A program made the translations under genes and the position numbers. From positions 186,001 through 250,000 of the forward strand of contig NZ_JAFMPR010000004.1 of NCBI RefSeq assembly GCF_020667835.1: a stretch of 64,000 nucleotides of DNA, given 5' to 3'. The notes beneath the pieces were generated by a model. That model was given only the letters and a program-made list of their open reading frames with translations. It did not search any database and was not told the DNA's origin. Every line of letters begins with the position of its first letter. Within the stretch, counting starts at the first letter, position 1. This DNA comes from Roseibaca sp. Y0-43 (GTDB taxonomy: Bacteria > Pseudomonadota > Alphaproteobacteria > Rhodobacterales > Rhodobacteraceae). Below are positions 1 through 7,781 of the stretch, piece by piece.

Positions 1-460
1 CACTGACGGCATAGAGCAGCAAAAACCCTTTTGGCCCGACCCGTGCCACCACGATGCCGCCCAAGGCCAGCACCGCAACCATGTTCCCCAGCAGGTGCAG
101 CAGACTGCCGTGCAAGAAAGCATGGGTGAAGAACATGGCTATCGGCTGGCCGGGATAGACCGGCTCCCAACCCGACAGCAGGCCGTTCCAGAACGCGCCA
201 TACATCAGGAACACGCCACGCAGCCGCTCGAAGCCCAAAAGCCCGGTTTCGCCAAGTGTCAGCAGAATCTCGGGCACACAGGTCAGCGCCACCAGCCACA
301 GAACGGCGGGGGTGTTTGTAACGGTCGGAAAGACGATGTTGCGTGGGGCCATAAGCGCGGCTTTGACATTCTCTTCCACCATATGCAAGTCATCCTGCGC
401 GGGCCGCAAGGCGCGCGCTGTCCGACTCACCGTCGTGGAGGACCGAATGTGGGGGCGCAT
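1..460 (-). CDS. Rhomboid-family intramembrane protease (partial, C-terminus outside window)
   Basis: The minus-strand frame starts with ATG at 460 and runs off the window at base 1, giving about 153 visible residues. It has a hydrophilic N-terminus, a hydrophobic segment (WLVALTCVPEILLTLG) and then HAFLHGSLLHLLGNM, the His/Asn-containing segment after the first loop of rhomboid proteases, followed by a glycine-rich membrane segment. The catalytic GxSG serine and the last histidine would lie beyond the window, so activity cannot be judged. The start lies 7 bases after the sugar transferase stop, so the two are probably co-transcribed. Internal Met codons give alternative starts. Confidence 0.75.
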   Translation of the reverse strand, partial: MRPHIRSSTTVSRTARALRPAQDDLHMVEENVKAALMAPRNIVFPTVTNTPAVLWLVALTCVPEILLTLGETGLLGFERLRGVFLMYGAFWNGLLSGWEPVYPGQPIAMFFTHAFLHGSLLHLLGNMVAVLALGGIVVARVGPKGFLLLYAVS

Positions 461-467
461 CTTCTGG

Positions 468-1163
468 TCAGTAACCCGTGCTGCGGATCAGGGTGCGAAG
501 CGTTTCCCACACCAGGATAAGGTCGTTTTTCAGGCTGAGCGTGCGGGCATATTCCGCATCGATCTGGGCACGCCGCCGGAAATGGGCGTCATTGCGTTCC
601 GACACCTGCCATTTGCCCGAAATGCCGGGGCGCAGTGACAGGTAGACGGGCAAGGTCGGGCCGTAGATCTCGACTTGGTCAAGCATCATGGGACGCGGGC
701 CAAGCAGGCTCATATCGCCTTTCAAAACGTTGAAAAGCTGGGGAATTTCATCCATCGAGGTGCGGCGCAACACGGCGCCTACGCGCGTGACACGCGGGTC
801 GTTCTTCAGCTTTTGGGTGGTTTCCCATTCCTGCCGGCGTTCCGGGTTTTCGCGCAACAGTTCCTCCAGCATCTGGTCGGCATTCTCGCGCATGCTGGAG
901 AATTTCCAGATGCGGAACACGCGTCCATGCTGGCCAAGGCGCGCCTGGCTGTAGAAGACGGGATTGCCGGACATGGCATTCGCGATCGCGGCGACAAGCA
1001 TGATCGGGATCACGAAGGGCAGGGCGGTCAGAACGATGGCAAGATCAAGCGCGCGCTTGCCGAACCGCGCGTAAAAACCGCGCGCCGCTTCCAGCTCCGC
1101 ATTCTCGATACGGGACACGACTTCGGCGACCTTCATCTTTTGTTGCTGAAAAGGGATCGTCAT
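468..1163 (-). CDS. Polyprenyl-phosphate sugar-1-phosphate transferase (bacterial sugar transferase family)
   Basis: The 231-residue product belongs to the bacterial sugar transferase family, which moves a sugar-1-phosphate onto undecaprenyl phosphate at the inner membrane to start exopolysaccharide or O-antigen synthesis. One hydrophobic segment (LDLAIVLTALPFVIPIML) is followed by the family motifs FYSQARLGQHGRVFRIWKF, RRTSMDEIPQLFNVLKG and DMSLLGPRP, and a C-terminal RPGISGKWQVSERN block. The start at 1163 was chosen because GGGAG lies 8 bases upstream; a start at 1190 lacks such a site. It is a short monotopic type without the N-terminal multi-pass domain. It is divergent from the ATPase at 1612 across about 450 bases. 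The sugar substrate cannot be read from sequence. Confidence 0.88.
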   Translation of the reverse strand: MTIPFQQQKMKVAEVVSRIENAELEAARGFYARFGKRALDLAIVLTALPFVIPIMLVAAIANAMSGNPVFYSQARLGQHGRVFRIWKFSSMRENADQMLEELLRENPERRQEWETTQKLKNDPRVTRVGAVLRRTSMDEIPQLFNVLKGDMSLLGPRPMMLDQVEIYGPTLPVYLSLRPGISGKWQVSERNDAHFRRRAQIDAEYARTLSLKNDLILVWETLRTLIRSTGY

Positions 1164-1611
1164 CGGTTGCTCCCTGCCATCATCACGCACTCACACACAC
1201 TGACGCCCCTGTTAGAGTCACTATCGACCAAGACCCGGTCACTACACCCGGCGTTCATGGCACCAATAAGGTGACAAAGAGACTTAAAACTAACTTACGC
1301 TTAACCATCCGGTAATTCACTAAAAAACCCCGAATGGGCGGCTTGCTGCCGAAGCAACGCGGGCGATTGTATGCCCGCCGGGGACAAACGCGCGCAGGTG
1401 CCGGTTCTGTTTCAAATTCACGGCAAACGCTTGTGCCACAGGCCTGTCAACAAGGCGCTCACGGCTGATTCGCAGGCTGCGATACCGGTCGCCATTTGGC
1501 GCGGACCCCCGGCGAGAATGTCACGCCCCTGCCGTCTTTGCGCTTGAATTTCGTCATTTCAAAGCGGTATCGCAGAAGCAGCGCGGGTCTGCGCAAATGG
1601 CAAAGGGCAGA
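1164..1611. other. Divergent intergenic region between sugar transferase and ATPase genes
   Basis: About 450 bases contain no credible gene. The region must hold the promoters of the two divergent genes. The only motif I can point to is CTAA-N7-TTAACC at 1290-1306, one mismatch from the alphaproteobacterial CtrA consensus. No tRNA, repeat or strong hairpin was seen. Confidence 0.5.
1290..1306 (+). promoter_or_regulatory. Possible CtrA binding site
   Basis: The sequence reads CTAA, seven bases, TTAACC. The CtrA consensus is TTAA-N7-TTAAC, so only the first base differs. It lies in the divergent region between two putative polysaccharide genes. A single near-match in 64 kb is weak evidence. 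Confidence 0.25.
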
Positions 1612-2448
1612 ATGGCACACGGGTTTTCCTCATATCTGGACCATTTCGGGTTCAAGCAAAGGCCGTTCTCGTTAACGCCCGATCCCGAATTCCTGTTCTG
1701 GTCCGATACCGCGCGCGGTGCCTATGCCATGTTGCAATACGGGCTTGCGACGCGTGCGCCGATCACGCTTCTGACAGGCGAAATCGGGGCGGGGAAAACG
1801 GTTCTGCTTCAGCATTTCATCGAGGAAGCGGATGACGACGACAGCCTGTCCATCGCGCTTGTGACCAACACCCGCCCCAACACGCGCGAGATTTTGCAAT
1901 GGCTGCTGCCAGAGCTGACGCAAAGTGACCTGAGCGACGAATCCAAGTTTCTGAAGGTGCAGGAATTCCTGATCCAGGAGTTCAACGAGGGCCGCCGCGT
2001 GCTGTTGGTGATTGACGAGGCGCAGAACCTGTCCATGGAAGCGCTCGAAGAATTGCGAATGTTGACGAATATCAACCTGGGCAAGGAAGAGGTGCTTCAG
2101 CTGTTCCTGATCGGCCAGCCTGAGTTGCGCGACCATGTGCGCCGCAAGGAACTGGTGCAATTCGCGCAGCGCGTGGCCGCGAATTACCATCTACCCTACA
2201 TGCAACCCGACACCGTGCTGCACTACATCTCGCACCGGTTGAAAGTGGCGGGCGGCAAGCCCAACATTTTCAGCAAGCAAGCGGCGCTGCTTATCCACGA
2301 GGTGACGGGCGGTGTTCCGCGCCTGATTAACCAACTTTGCGACATGTCACTGACCTACGCCTTCGCGCAGGGCGATCATGTCGTGAAGCGCGCCACCGTC
2401 CAGGCTGTGCTGGACGATGGCATTTTCTTTGCGCCGCTGCGCAACTAG
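1612..2448 (+). CDS. ExeA/GspA-like AAA ATPase
   Basis: The 278-residue AAA-type ATPase resembles GspA/ExeA and the ATPases associated with PEP-CTERM/exopolysaccharide loci. It begins with the family's HFGFKQRPFSLTPDPEFLF block, followed by Walker A (TGEIGAGKT), Walker B (VLLVIDEAQNL), sensor-like LIGQPELRDHV and the C-terminal TGGVPRLINQLCD motif. No periplasmic peptidoglycan-binding domain follows, unlike full GspA. I chose ATG 1612 because AAGGGC lies just upstream; ATG 1597 in the same frame has no clear site. The divergent sugar transferase suggests a role in polysaccharide export or assembly, which is inference. It converges on the glyoxalase gene with a 3-base gap. Confidence 0.82.
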   Translation: MAHGFSSYLDHFGFKQRPFSLTPDPEFLFWSDTARGAYAMLQYGLATRAPITLLTGEIGAGKTVLLQHFIEEADDDDSLSIALVTNTRPNTREILQWLLPELTQSDLSDESKFLKVQEFLIQEFNEGRRVLLVIDEAQNLSMEALEELRMLTNINLGKEEVLQLFLIGQPELRDHVRRKELVQFAQRVAANYHLPYMQPDTVLHYISHRLKVAGGKPNIFSKQAALLIHEVTGGVPRLINQLCDMSLTYAFAQGDHVVKRATVQAVLDDGIFFAPLRN

Positions 2449-2451
2449 ACC

Positions 2452-2874
2452 TTACCAATGGCCGGTGTTTTCCATGCTGGCCCAAGGCTCTACCGGGTCG
2501 AGCGCCTTGCCCTTTTGCAACAATTCCACGCTGATATTGTCGGGCGAGCGCACGAAGGCCATGCGCCCGTCGCGGGGCGGACGGTTGATGGTCACACCAT
2601 TGTCCATAAGGTGCTGGCAGGTGGCGTAGATGTCATCCACCTCGTATGCCAGATGCCCGAAATGGCGGCTGTCAGAGGGTAGGGCGTCATCGCCGTCCCA
2701 GTTCCAGGTCAGTTCTACCGGGCATTCCGGCTGTCCCGGCGGGGCCATGAAGATCAGCGAAAAGCGACCGCCTTCGCTGTCATGGCGGCGGATTTCTTCC
2801 AGCCCCAGCAGCTTGTAAAACGCCATAGAGGCATCGAGATCCTTGACCCGGACCATGGTGTGTAGATAGCGCAT
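2452..2874 (-). CDS. Glyoxalase I-like protein (VOC superfamily)
   Basis: The 140-residue VOC-fold protein is close to lactoylglutathione lyase, which isomerises the methylglyoxal-glutathione hemithioacetal. The N-terminal half has LHTMVRVKDLDASMAFY and LGLEEIRR, and the second half SRHFGHLAYEVDDI and DNISVELLQKG. Candidate metal ligands are His5, the His in HFGHLAYEV and the Glu in SVELLQ, in positions typical of GloA. The start is fixed by AGGAG six bases before ATG 2874; a longer frame to 2955 would run into the thyA upstream region. A related VOC enzyme with another substrate remains possible. Confidence 0.82.
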   Translation of the reverse strand: MRYLHTMVRVKDLDASMAFYKLLGLEEIRRHDSEGGRFSLIFMAPPGQPECPVELTWNWDGDDALPSDSRHFGHLAYEVDDIYATCQHLMDNGVTINRPPRDGRMAFVRSPDNISVELLQKGKALDPVEPWASMENTGHW

Positions 2875-3007
2875 CCTGTCACTCCTTCTGTGTTGACTCG
2901 CAGGTATGTTCATTGCCGGGCGGATCAAGGCGCGGCGGGGGGTTTTCAAGACCAAAGAATCCGGGCATTGTCACGCTGAACACAGCATGATGTGGGTGGG
3001 GTGCGCG

Positions 3008-3787
3008 ATGCAGCAATATCTGGACGGTTTGCGGTATATTCTGGACCATGGAACGCCCAGTGACGACCGCACGGGCACCGGCACCTTGTCGGTCTTTGGT
3101 TTGCAGATGCGCTATGATCTGGCCAAGGGCTTTCCGTTGGTGACAACAAAGCGCGTTCATCTGAAATCTATCATTCACGAGCTGCTTTGGTTCCTGTCCG
3201 GCGACACGAATATCGGATATTTGAAAGCCAATGGTGTTTCCATCTGGGACGAATGGGCCGATGAGGCTGGCGATCTTGGGCCTGTCTATGGCAAGCAATG
3301 GCGCGATTTCGGCGGGGTGGACCAGATCGAAACGCTGGTGTCGCAGATCAAGACCACCCCCGACAGCCGCCGCCTGATCGTCTCGGCATGGAACCCGGCC
3401 GATGTGCCCGACATGGCGCTCCCGCCCTGCCATACGCTGTGGCAAGTGCGCGTTCTGGACGGGAAACTGCATCTGCAACTCTACCAGCGGTCCGCCGACA
3501 TGTTTTTGGGCGTGCCGTTCAACATAGCGTCGTATGCGCTGTTGCAGATGATGCTGGCGCGCGTCTGCGGGCTGGAGCCGGGGCATTTCGTGCATACGAT
3601 GGGCGACGCGCATATCTATTCCAACCATATGGATCAGGTGAAAACCCAGCTCGCGCGCGACCCGCGTCCCTTGCCGCAGATGCGCATTCTGCGCACACCC
3701 CACAGCATTTTCGATTTCACCTATGACGATTTCCAGATCGAGGGCTACGATCCGCACCCCGCGATCAAAGCGCCGGTGGCGGTCTGA
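3008..3787 (+). CDS. thyA: Thymidylate synthase
   Basis: ThyA methylates dUMP to dTMP using methylene-tetrahydrofolate. The 259-residue product aligns over its whole length with bacterial Thy[14 protein letters not shown] at the N-terminus, [40 protein letters not shown], the catalytic cysteine in [10 protein letters not shown], the [20 protein letters not shown] folate/dUMP block and C-terminal IKAPVAV. The start [10 protein letters not shown] matches the family N-terminus and has a GGTGGGG site upstream; in-frame ATGs further upstream are unlikely. Its TGA overlaps the folA ATG by one base (TGATG), so the two are translationally coupled. Confidence 0.97.
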   Translation: MQQYLDGLRYILDHGTPSDDRTGTGTLSVFGLQMRYDLAKGFPLVTTKRVHLKSIIHELLWFLSGDTNIGYLKANGVSIWDEWADEAGDLGPVYGKQWRDFGGVDQIETLVSQIKTTPDSRRLIVSAWNPADVPDMALPPCHTLWQVRVLDGKLHLQLYQRSADMFLGVPFNIASYALLQMMLARVCGLEPGHFVHTMGDAHIYSNHMDQVKTQLARDPRPLPQMRILRTPHSIFDFTYDDFQIEGYDPHPAIKAPVAV

Positions 3788-4266
3788 TGCTGACCCTGAT
3801 CGTGGCACGGGCCCGCAACGGGGCCATCGGGCGGGGCAACACCATCCCGTGGCACGCACCCGAAGACCTGGCGTTTTTCCAGCGGGAAACCTTGGGCGGC
3901 GCGGTCATCATGGGGCGCAACACATGGGACAGCCTGCCAAAGAAACCCTTGCCGCGGCGGATGAATATCGTTGTCACCTCGCGCCCGATCGCGGAAGAGG
4001 GCGCCCATGCCGCAACGCGCGACACGGCCCGCGACCTGGCCCGCGCGCATGGCTATGCGCGCCACTATGCCATTGGCGGCGCTGCGATTTACCAAGCGTT
4101 CCTGCCCGAAGCCGACCGTCTGCTGATTACAGAGGTGGCGCTGGATGTTCCCGACGCGGACACGTTTTTCGCCCCTCCCGACCTGTCTGGCTGGCGCAAG
4201 GTAACCACGATCCGATTGCGCGACGCCGGCCCGGCTTGCGAGGTCAGCGAATATCTTCGGATGTGA
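3787..4266 (+). CDS. folA: Dihydrofolate reductase
   Basis: FolA regenerates tetrahydrofolate from the dihydrofolate made by ThyA. The 159-residue product has the DHFR hallmarks: [20 protein letters not shown], the PWHAPEDLAFF substrate helix with its acidic residue, VIMGRNTWDSLPKKPL for NADPH binding, IVVTSRP, and AIGGAAIYQAFLPEADRLLI. Length is typical of bacterial type I DHFR. It starts inside the thyA stop codon, and no further coupled gene follows. Confidence 0.96.
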   Translation: MLTLIVARARNGAIGRGNTIPWHAPEDLAFFQRETLGGAVIMGRNTWDSLPKKPLPRRMNIVVTSRPIAEEGAHAATRDTARDLARAHGYARHYAIGGAAIYQAFLPEADRLLITEVALDVPDADTFFAPPDLSGWRKVTTIRLRDAGPACEVSEYLRM

Positions 4267-4685
4267 CCCAGCCATGTGGCGCTTCGGCCACAAAGGTGGG
4301 CCGGTCAAATCGCGGGCACGAGCATACCACATCTAGCGGCTGACAGCTTTTCAGATCAACATGTAAGCCATACGGAAAAATCGTCTTCTACCATTGATGT
4401 ATTCGCGTTTCGAAAATTGCGCGTCCCGCGTGAATTGGCGACAAATTCATGGCCCAGATGCCTTTCGATGGATGCAATGTTGCCACAACTCGGACAATTG
4501 GCTATTCTAAGTCCTAATAATTGATGCCCAAAATGGGCGCAGGCGGCGCAGGCAAGGCTTTGCCGGTCCGCAGAGGCAGAGGCAACTATGTGCAGGTCAC
4601 TTGACCCAAATGTTTGCGCGTGTTCGCAGCGTTCCGCTTCCGGCGGTGGGTTTTCGCATGACCTTCACTTACATCGGGCGGGTTC
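4267..4685. other. Intergenic region upstream of the cellulose operon
   Basis: About 420 bases separate folA from bcsN. The region carries a candidate sigma70 promoter (4480-4508) and a leader of roughly 170 bases rich in short GC stretches. A reading frame of 82 codons at 4276-4524 has no recognisable features. I looked for a c-di-GMP riboswitch in the leader and could not identify one. Confidence 0.5.
4480..4508 (+). promoter_or_regulatory. Candidate sigma70 promoter of bcs operon
   Basis: TTGCCA at 4480-4485 and TATTCT at 4503-4508 are separated by exactly 17 bases. This is the best promoter match in the region and would give a leader of about 170 nucleotides before bcsN. Confidence 0.45.
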
Positions 4686-5327
4686 ATGCGGTCAGGAATT
4701 CTAGACAACGTCGCGGCTTTGGCCCGTATCCGCCGACGTGCGGGGGTGCTCGCCATACTGTTCGGCGCGGCTTTCCTGTCGGCCTGCGGGTTGCGTTTGC
4801 CCGGTGACAGCAGCAGCCCGACCGAACTGGCCGAGGCCACGACAGAGTTCCGCGTGGTCCCCGCGACCCGTGCCTTCATCAGCGTGCCGCAAGCGCTGCT
4901 GGTCATGGAGCGCGATCTGGGTGGCGCGGTCGAGCAGCGCGTGACGCTGCCCAACCAGACCACGCTGGCGGGCGAGAACATGATCATGCTGCGCGCCCAG
5001 CAGGCCGGCTACGCACGCGGCACACGTTTCGTGTTGAGTGAACAACTATCGCAATTTGGCGGTGCGCCGACCCCGTTCACGGGGGTGTCGGAAGGGGCGT
5101 TGACGGCCACGACCGACAGCTTTGGCGACATAACCTATACGACTATCCGTCCAGGTGGCGACATTGTCTGTGTGCTGGCATTCCGGCGCACGCAGACGGC
5201 CAGCCGCGCCTTGCCCAGCGGCACGCGCGCTTTGGACATCATGCTTAGAAATTGTGTGTCGGGCAGTGCCGAACAGGCGCTGGCCCCGATTGGTGCGAGT
5301 GCGTTCGGTCTTGGATTGCCGGGCTGA
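4686..5327 (+). CDS. bcsN: BcsN-like lipoprotein of cellulose operon
   Basis: The 213-residue protein has a lipoprotein signal: a hydrophobic segment ending FLSACG, with the cysteine as the likely lipidation site near residue 35. The rest is predicted periplasmic, with no enzyme motif. Position directly upstream of bcsA, size and lipoprotein nature match BcsN, the first gene of alphaproteobacterial (type III) cellulose operons as in Agrobacterium. Its exact role there is not settled. The assignment leans on context, since I recognise the arrangement more than the sequence. A 24-base gap with a purine-rich site separates it from bcsA. Confidence 0.65.
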   Translation: MRSGILDNVAALARIRRRAGVLAILFGAAFLSACGLRLPGDSSSPTELAEATTEFRVVPATRAFISVPQALLVMERDLGGAVEQRVTLPNQTTLAGENMIMLRAQQAGYARGTRFVLSEQLSQFGGAPTPFTGVSEGALTATTDSFGDITYTTIRPGGDIVCVLAFRRTQTASRALPSGTRALDIMLRNCVSGSAEQALAPIGASAFGLGLPG

Positions 5328-5351
5328 TCCTTTTTTCAGGAGACTGATTTC

Positions 5352-7781
5352 ATGAGCCTTCTTATTGCAACGCGGCGATTGAAGCCGGGCGAGATTGGCC
5401 TCGCCCTGCTTTGGTTTGCGATCGTCGTCCCCCTCGCATTTCTAGCCAGTATTCCCACATCGAACGCGGTGCAGGGCGCACTTGGCCTGTTCGCGGTTCT
5501 GTGCGTTGCCCTGCTCAAGCCGTTCACGATGAAAACCATCGTTGCACGTTTCGCGCTTCTGGCGATCGCGTCGGCCATCGTGATGCGCTACTGGTTCTGG
5601 CGCGTCACCTCGACCCTGCCGCCGGTGGAAGAGCCACTGTCTTTCGGGATTGCGGTGTCGCTCTTCGCGGTGGAAACCTACGCAATCTGGGTGTTCTTCG
5701 TCAGCTCTTTCATCACCGCTGACCCGATCGAACGTAAACTGCCGCCCAAGGTGGCTGCTGCAAGCCTTCCCACCGTGGACATATTGGTGCCCAGCTACAA
5801 TGAGCCGATCGAAATGTTGTCGATTACGCTCTCGGCGGCCAAGAACATGCACTACCCGCAGAACAAGCGGACCGTGGTGCTGTGCGACGATGGCGGCACT
5901 GACGAGCGGTGCAACAGCGACGACCCGGTCAAGGCGCAGGCCGCGCGCAAGCGCCGCGCCGATTTGCAGGCGCTTTGCGCAGAATTGGGGATCGTCTACT
6001 CGACCCGCGAGCGGAACATCAACGCCAAGGCCGGCAACATGTCGGCCGCTCTGGAGCGGTTGAATGGTGATCTGGTCGTGGTGTTTGATGCCGACCACGT
6101 GCCCGCGCGCGATTTCCTGGCGCGCACCGTTGGCTATTTCGTGGTCGATCCCAAGCTGTTCCTTGTGCAGACGCCGCACTTCTTCCTGAACCCGGACCCG
6201 GTGGATCGCAATATCGGCCTGCGCGCCGATTGCCCGCCTGAAAACGAGATGTTCTACCATCAGGGCCACCGTGGTCTGGACCGCTGGGGCGGGGCGTTTT
6301 TCTGCGGCTCGGCCTCTGTCCTGCGCCGCGCGGCGCTCGATTCTGTGGGCGGCTTTGCAGGTGAAACCATTACCGAGGACGCCGAGACCGCCTTGGAAAT
6401 CCATAGCCAAGGTTGGAAGAGCCTCTATGTCGATCACGCGATGATCGCGGGGCTTCAGCCGGAAACCTTCACCACTTTCATCGAACAGCGCGGGCGCTGG
6501 GCGACGGGCATGATGCAGCTTCTGCGCCTGAAAAACCCGCTGCGCCGCAAGGGCATGAGCTTGAGCCAACGCCTGTGCTACCTGAACTCGATGACCTTCT
6601 GGTTGTTCCCGCTGGTGCGGATGACCTTTATCCTGGCGCCCTTGGCCTACCTGTTCTTCGAATTGCAGATCTTCGTCGCGACCATCGAAGAGGTCGCGGT
6701 TTACATGTCCAGCTACATGGCGATCAGCTTCATGGTGCAGAACGGGCTGTATGCGCGCGTGCGCTGGCCCCTGATTTCGGAACTCTATGAAACCGCGCAG
6801 GCACCCTATCTGTCGGGCGTGGTCTTGCGCACGTTGTTCAAGCCGCGCGGCGCGAAATTCAACGTGACCGCCAAGGACGAGGTTCTGGAAGAGGATTTCC
6901 TTTCGCCGCTCTACAAGCCCCTGCTTATCCTGTGGGGGATCGCGCTTCTGGGCGTGCTGGCGGCTGCGGTGCGGTGGTTCCTCTATCCCGGCGACCACAA
7001 CATCCTGATGATTGTGGGCGGCTGGGCCATCTTTAACTTCATCATCCTGTCGGCGGCACTGGGCGCGATTGGCGAGCGCCAGCAGCGCCGCGCCGTGCCG
7101 CGTGTGGACATGAACGTGCCCGCCGTCGCCGCCATCGGTGTGGGCGAGGATTACACCTTCACGGCTGCGACCGTGCTGGATTCCTCGACCAGCGGGGCCA
7201 AGCTGAAGCTGATCCCCGGCCCCGACACCGACCACGCCCATTTGGCAAGCCTCGACAAGGGGTCGGTTTTCTACTTCACGCCGGAATTCCCGAAATCGCC
7301 GCATCTGGAAAACGCGGTGCGGGTGCAGGTGGTCAATGTCCAGCGCACGCCGACCGGGCTTGTGCTGGGGGTTCGCTATGACCCCGATCAGCCCCTGATC
7401 GTGCGCGAAACGATTGCGCATCTGATTTTCGGCGACTCTTCGGTGTGGGAAGCGATCCGCGAAAGCCGTAACAAGCCCATGCCGCTGCTGAAGGGGATGG
7501 CTTATGTATTCTCGCTGGCCTTCACCTCTGTCGCGCATGTCATGAAAATGCTGGCCGCAGAGCCCGCGCGCCGCAAGCGGGCGCAAGAACGCGAGCGCGA
7601 AGTGGCCGTGGTCGCGGACGAGCCGGCGCATATCCTTGCGTTCGGCCAAGCTTTCGACCCGGTTCTGAGCGAGCCTGTCCACCCGATGCGGCAGATGCTG
7701 GCGCAAGGCCGTGGCGCCACCGATGGCCGGCTGCATTTCGATGCGCCCGGCACACATCCTGACCGGGGGCCGCGCGCATGA
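5352..7781 (+). CDS. bcsA: Cellulose synthase catalytic subunit with PilZ domain
   Basis: BcsA polymerises glucose from UDP-glucose and extrudes cellulose across the inner membrane. The 809-residue protein has N-terminal membrane segments, a GT2 domain with DD (179-180), DAD (246-248), TED (341-343) and QRGRW (379-383), further membrane segments, and a PilZ domain. The c-di-GMP residues are intact: RxxxR at 580-584 (RAVPR) and DxSxxG at 610-615 (DSSTSG). Activity should therefore depend on c-di-GMP. The stop overlaps bcsB in ATGA. BcsA length and motif order match the structurally characterised Rhodobacter enzyme. Confidence 0.97.
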   Translation: MSLLIATRRLKPGEIGLALLWFAIVVPLAFLASIPTSNAVQGALGLFAVLCVALLKPFTMKTIVARFALLAIASAIVMRYWFWRVTSTLPPVEEPLSFGIAVSLFAVETYAIWVFFVSSFITADPIERKLPPKVAAASLPTVDILVPSYNEPIEMLSITLSAAKNMHYPQNKRTVVLCDDGGTDERCNSDDPVKAQAARKRRADLQALCAELGIVYSTRERNINAKAGNMSAALERLNGDLVVVFDADHVPARDFLARTVGYFVVDPKLFLVQTPHFFLNPDPVDRNIGLRADCPPENEMFYHQGHRGLDRWGGAFFCGSASVLRRAALDSVGGFAGETITEDAETALEIHSQGWKSLYVDHAMIAGLQPETFTTFIEQRGRWATGMMQLLRLKNPLRRKGMSLSQRLCYLNSMTFWLFPLVRMTFILAPLAYLFFELQIFVATIEEVAVYMSSYMAISFMVQNGLYARVRWPLISELYETAQAPYLSGVVLRTLFKPRGAKFNVTAKDEVLEEDFLSPLYKPLLILWGIALLGVLAAAVRWFLYPGDHNILMIVGGWAIFNFIILSAALGAIGERQQRRAVPRVDMNVPAVAAIGVGEDYTFTAATVLDSSTSGAKLKLIPGPDTDHAHLASLDKGSVFYFTPEFPKSPHLENAVRVQVVNVQRTPTGLVLGVRYDPDQPLIVRETIAHLIFGDSSVWEAIRESRNKPMPLLKGMAYVFSLAFTSVAHVMKMLAAEPARRKRAQEREREVAVVADEPAHILAFGQAFDPVLSEPVHPMRQMLAQGRGATDGRLHFDAPGTHPDRGPRA

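Noticed and set aside
4276-4524. 82-codon frame between folA and bcsN
   Set aside because: It overlaps the best promoter candidate, has no ribosome-binding site and an unremarkable product.
4510-4685. Possible c-di-GMP riboswitch in the bcs leader
   Set aside because: There are GC-rich stretches and short stems, but I could not find the conserved GEMM core. A covariance-model search would settle it.
5442-7757. 771-codon open frame antisense to bcsA
   Set aside because: It is the mirror of a well-supported bcsA gene in GC-rich DNA. The translation is rich in His, Arg and Gln with no domain.
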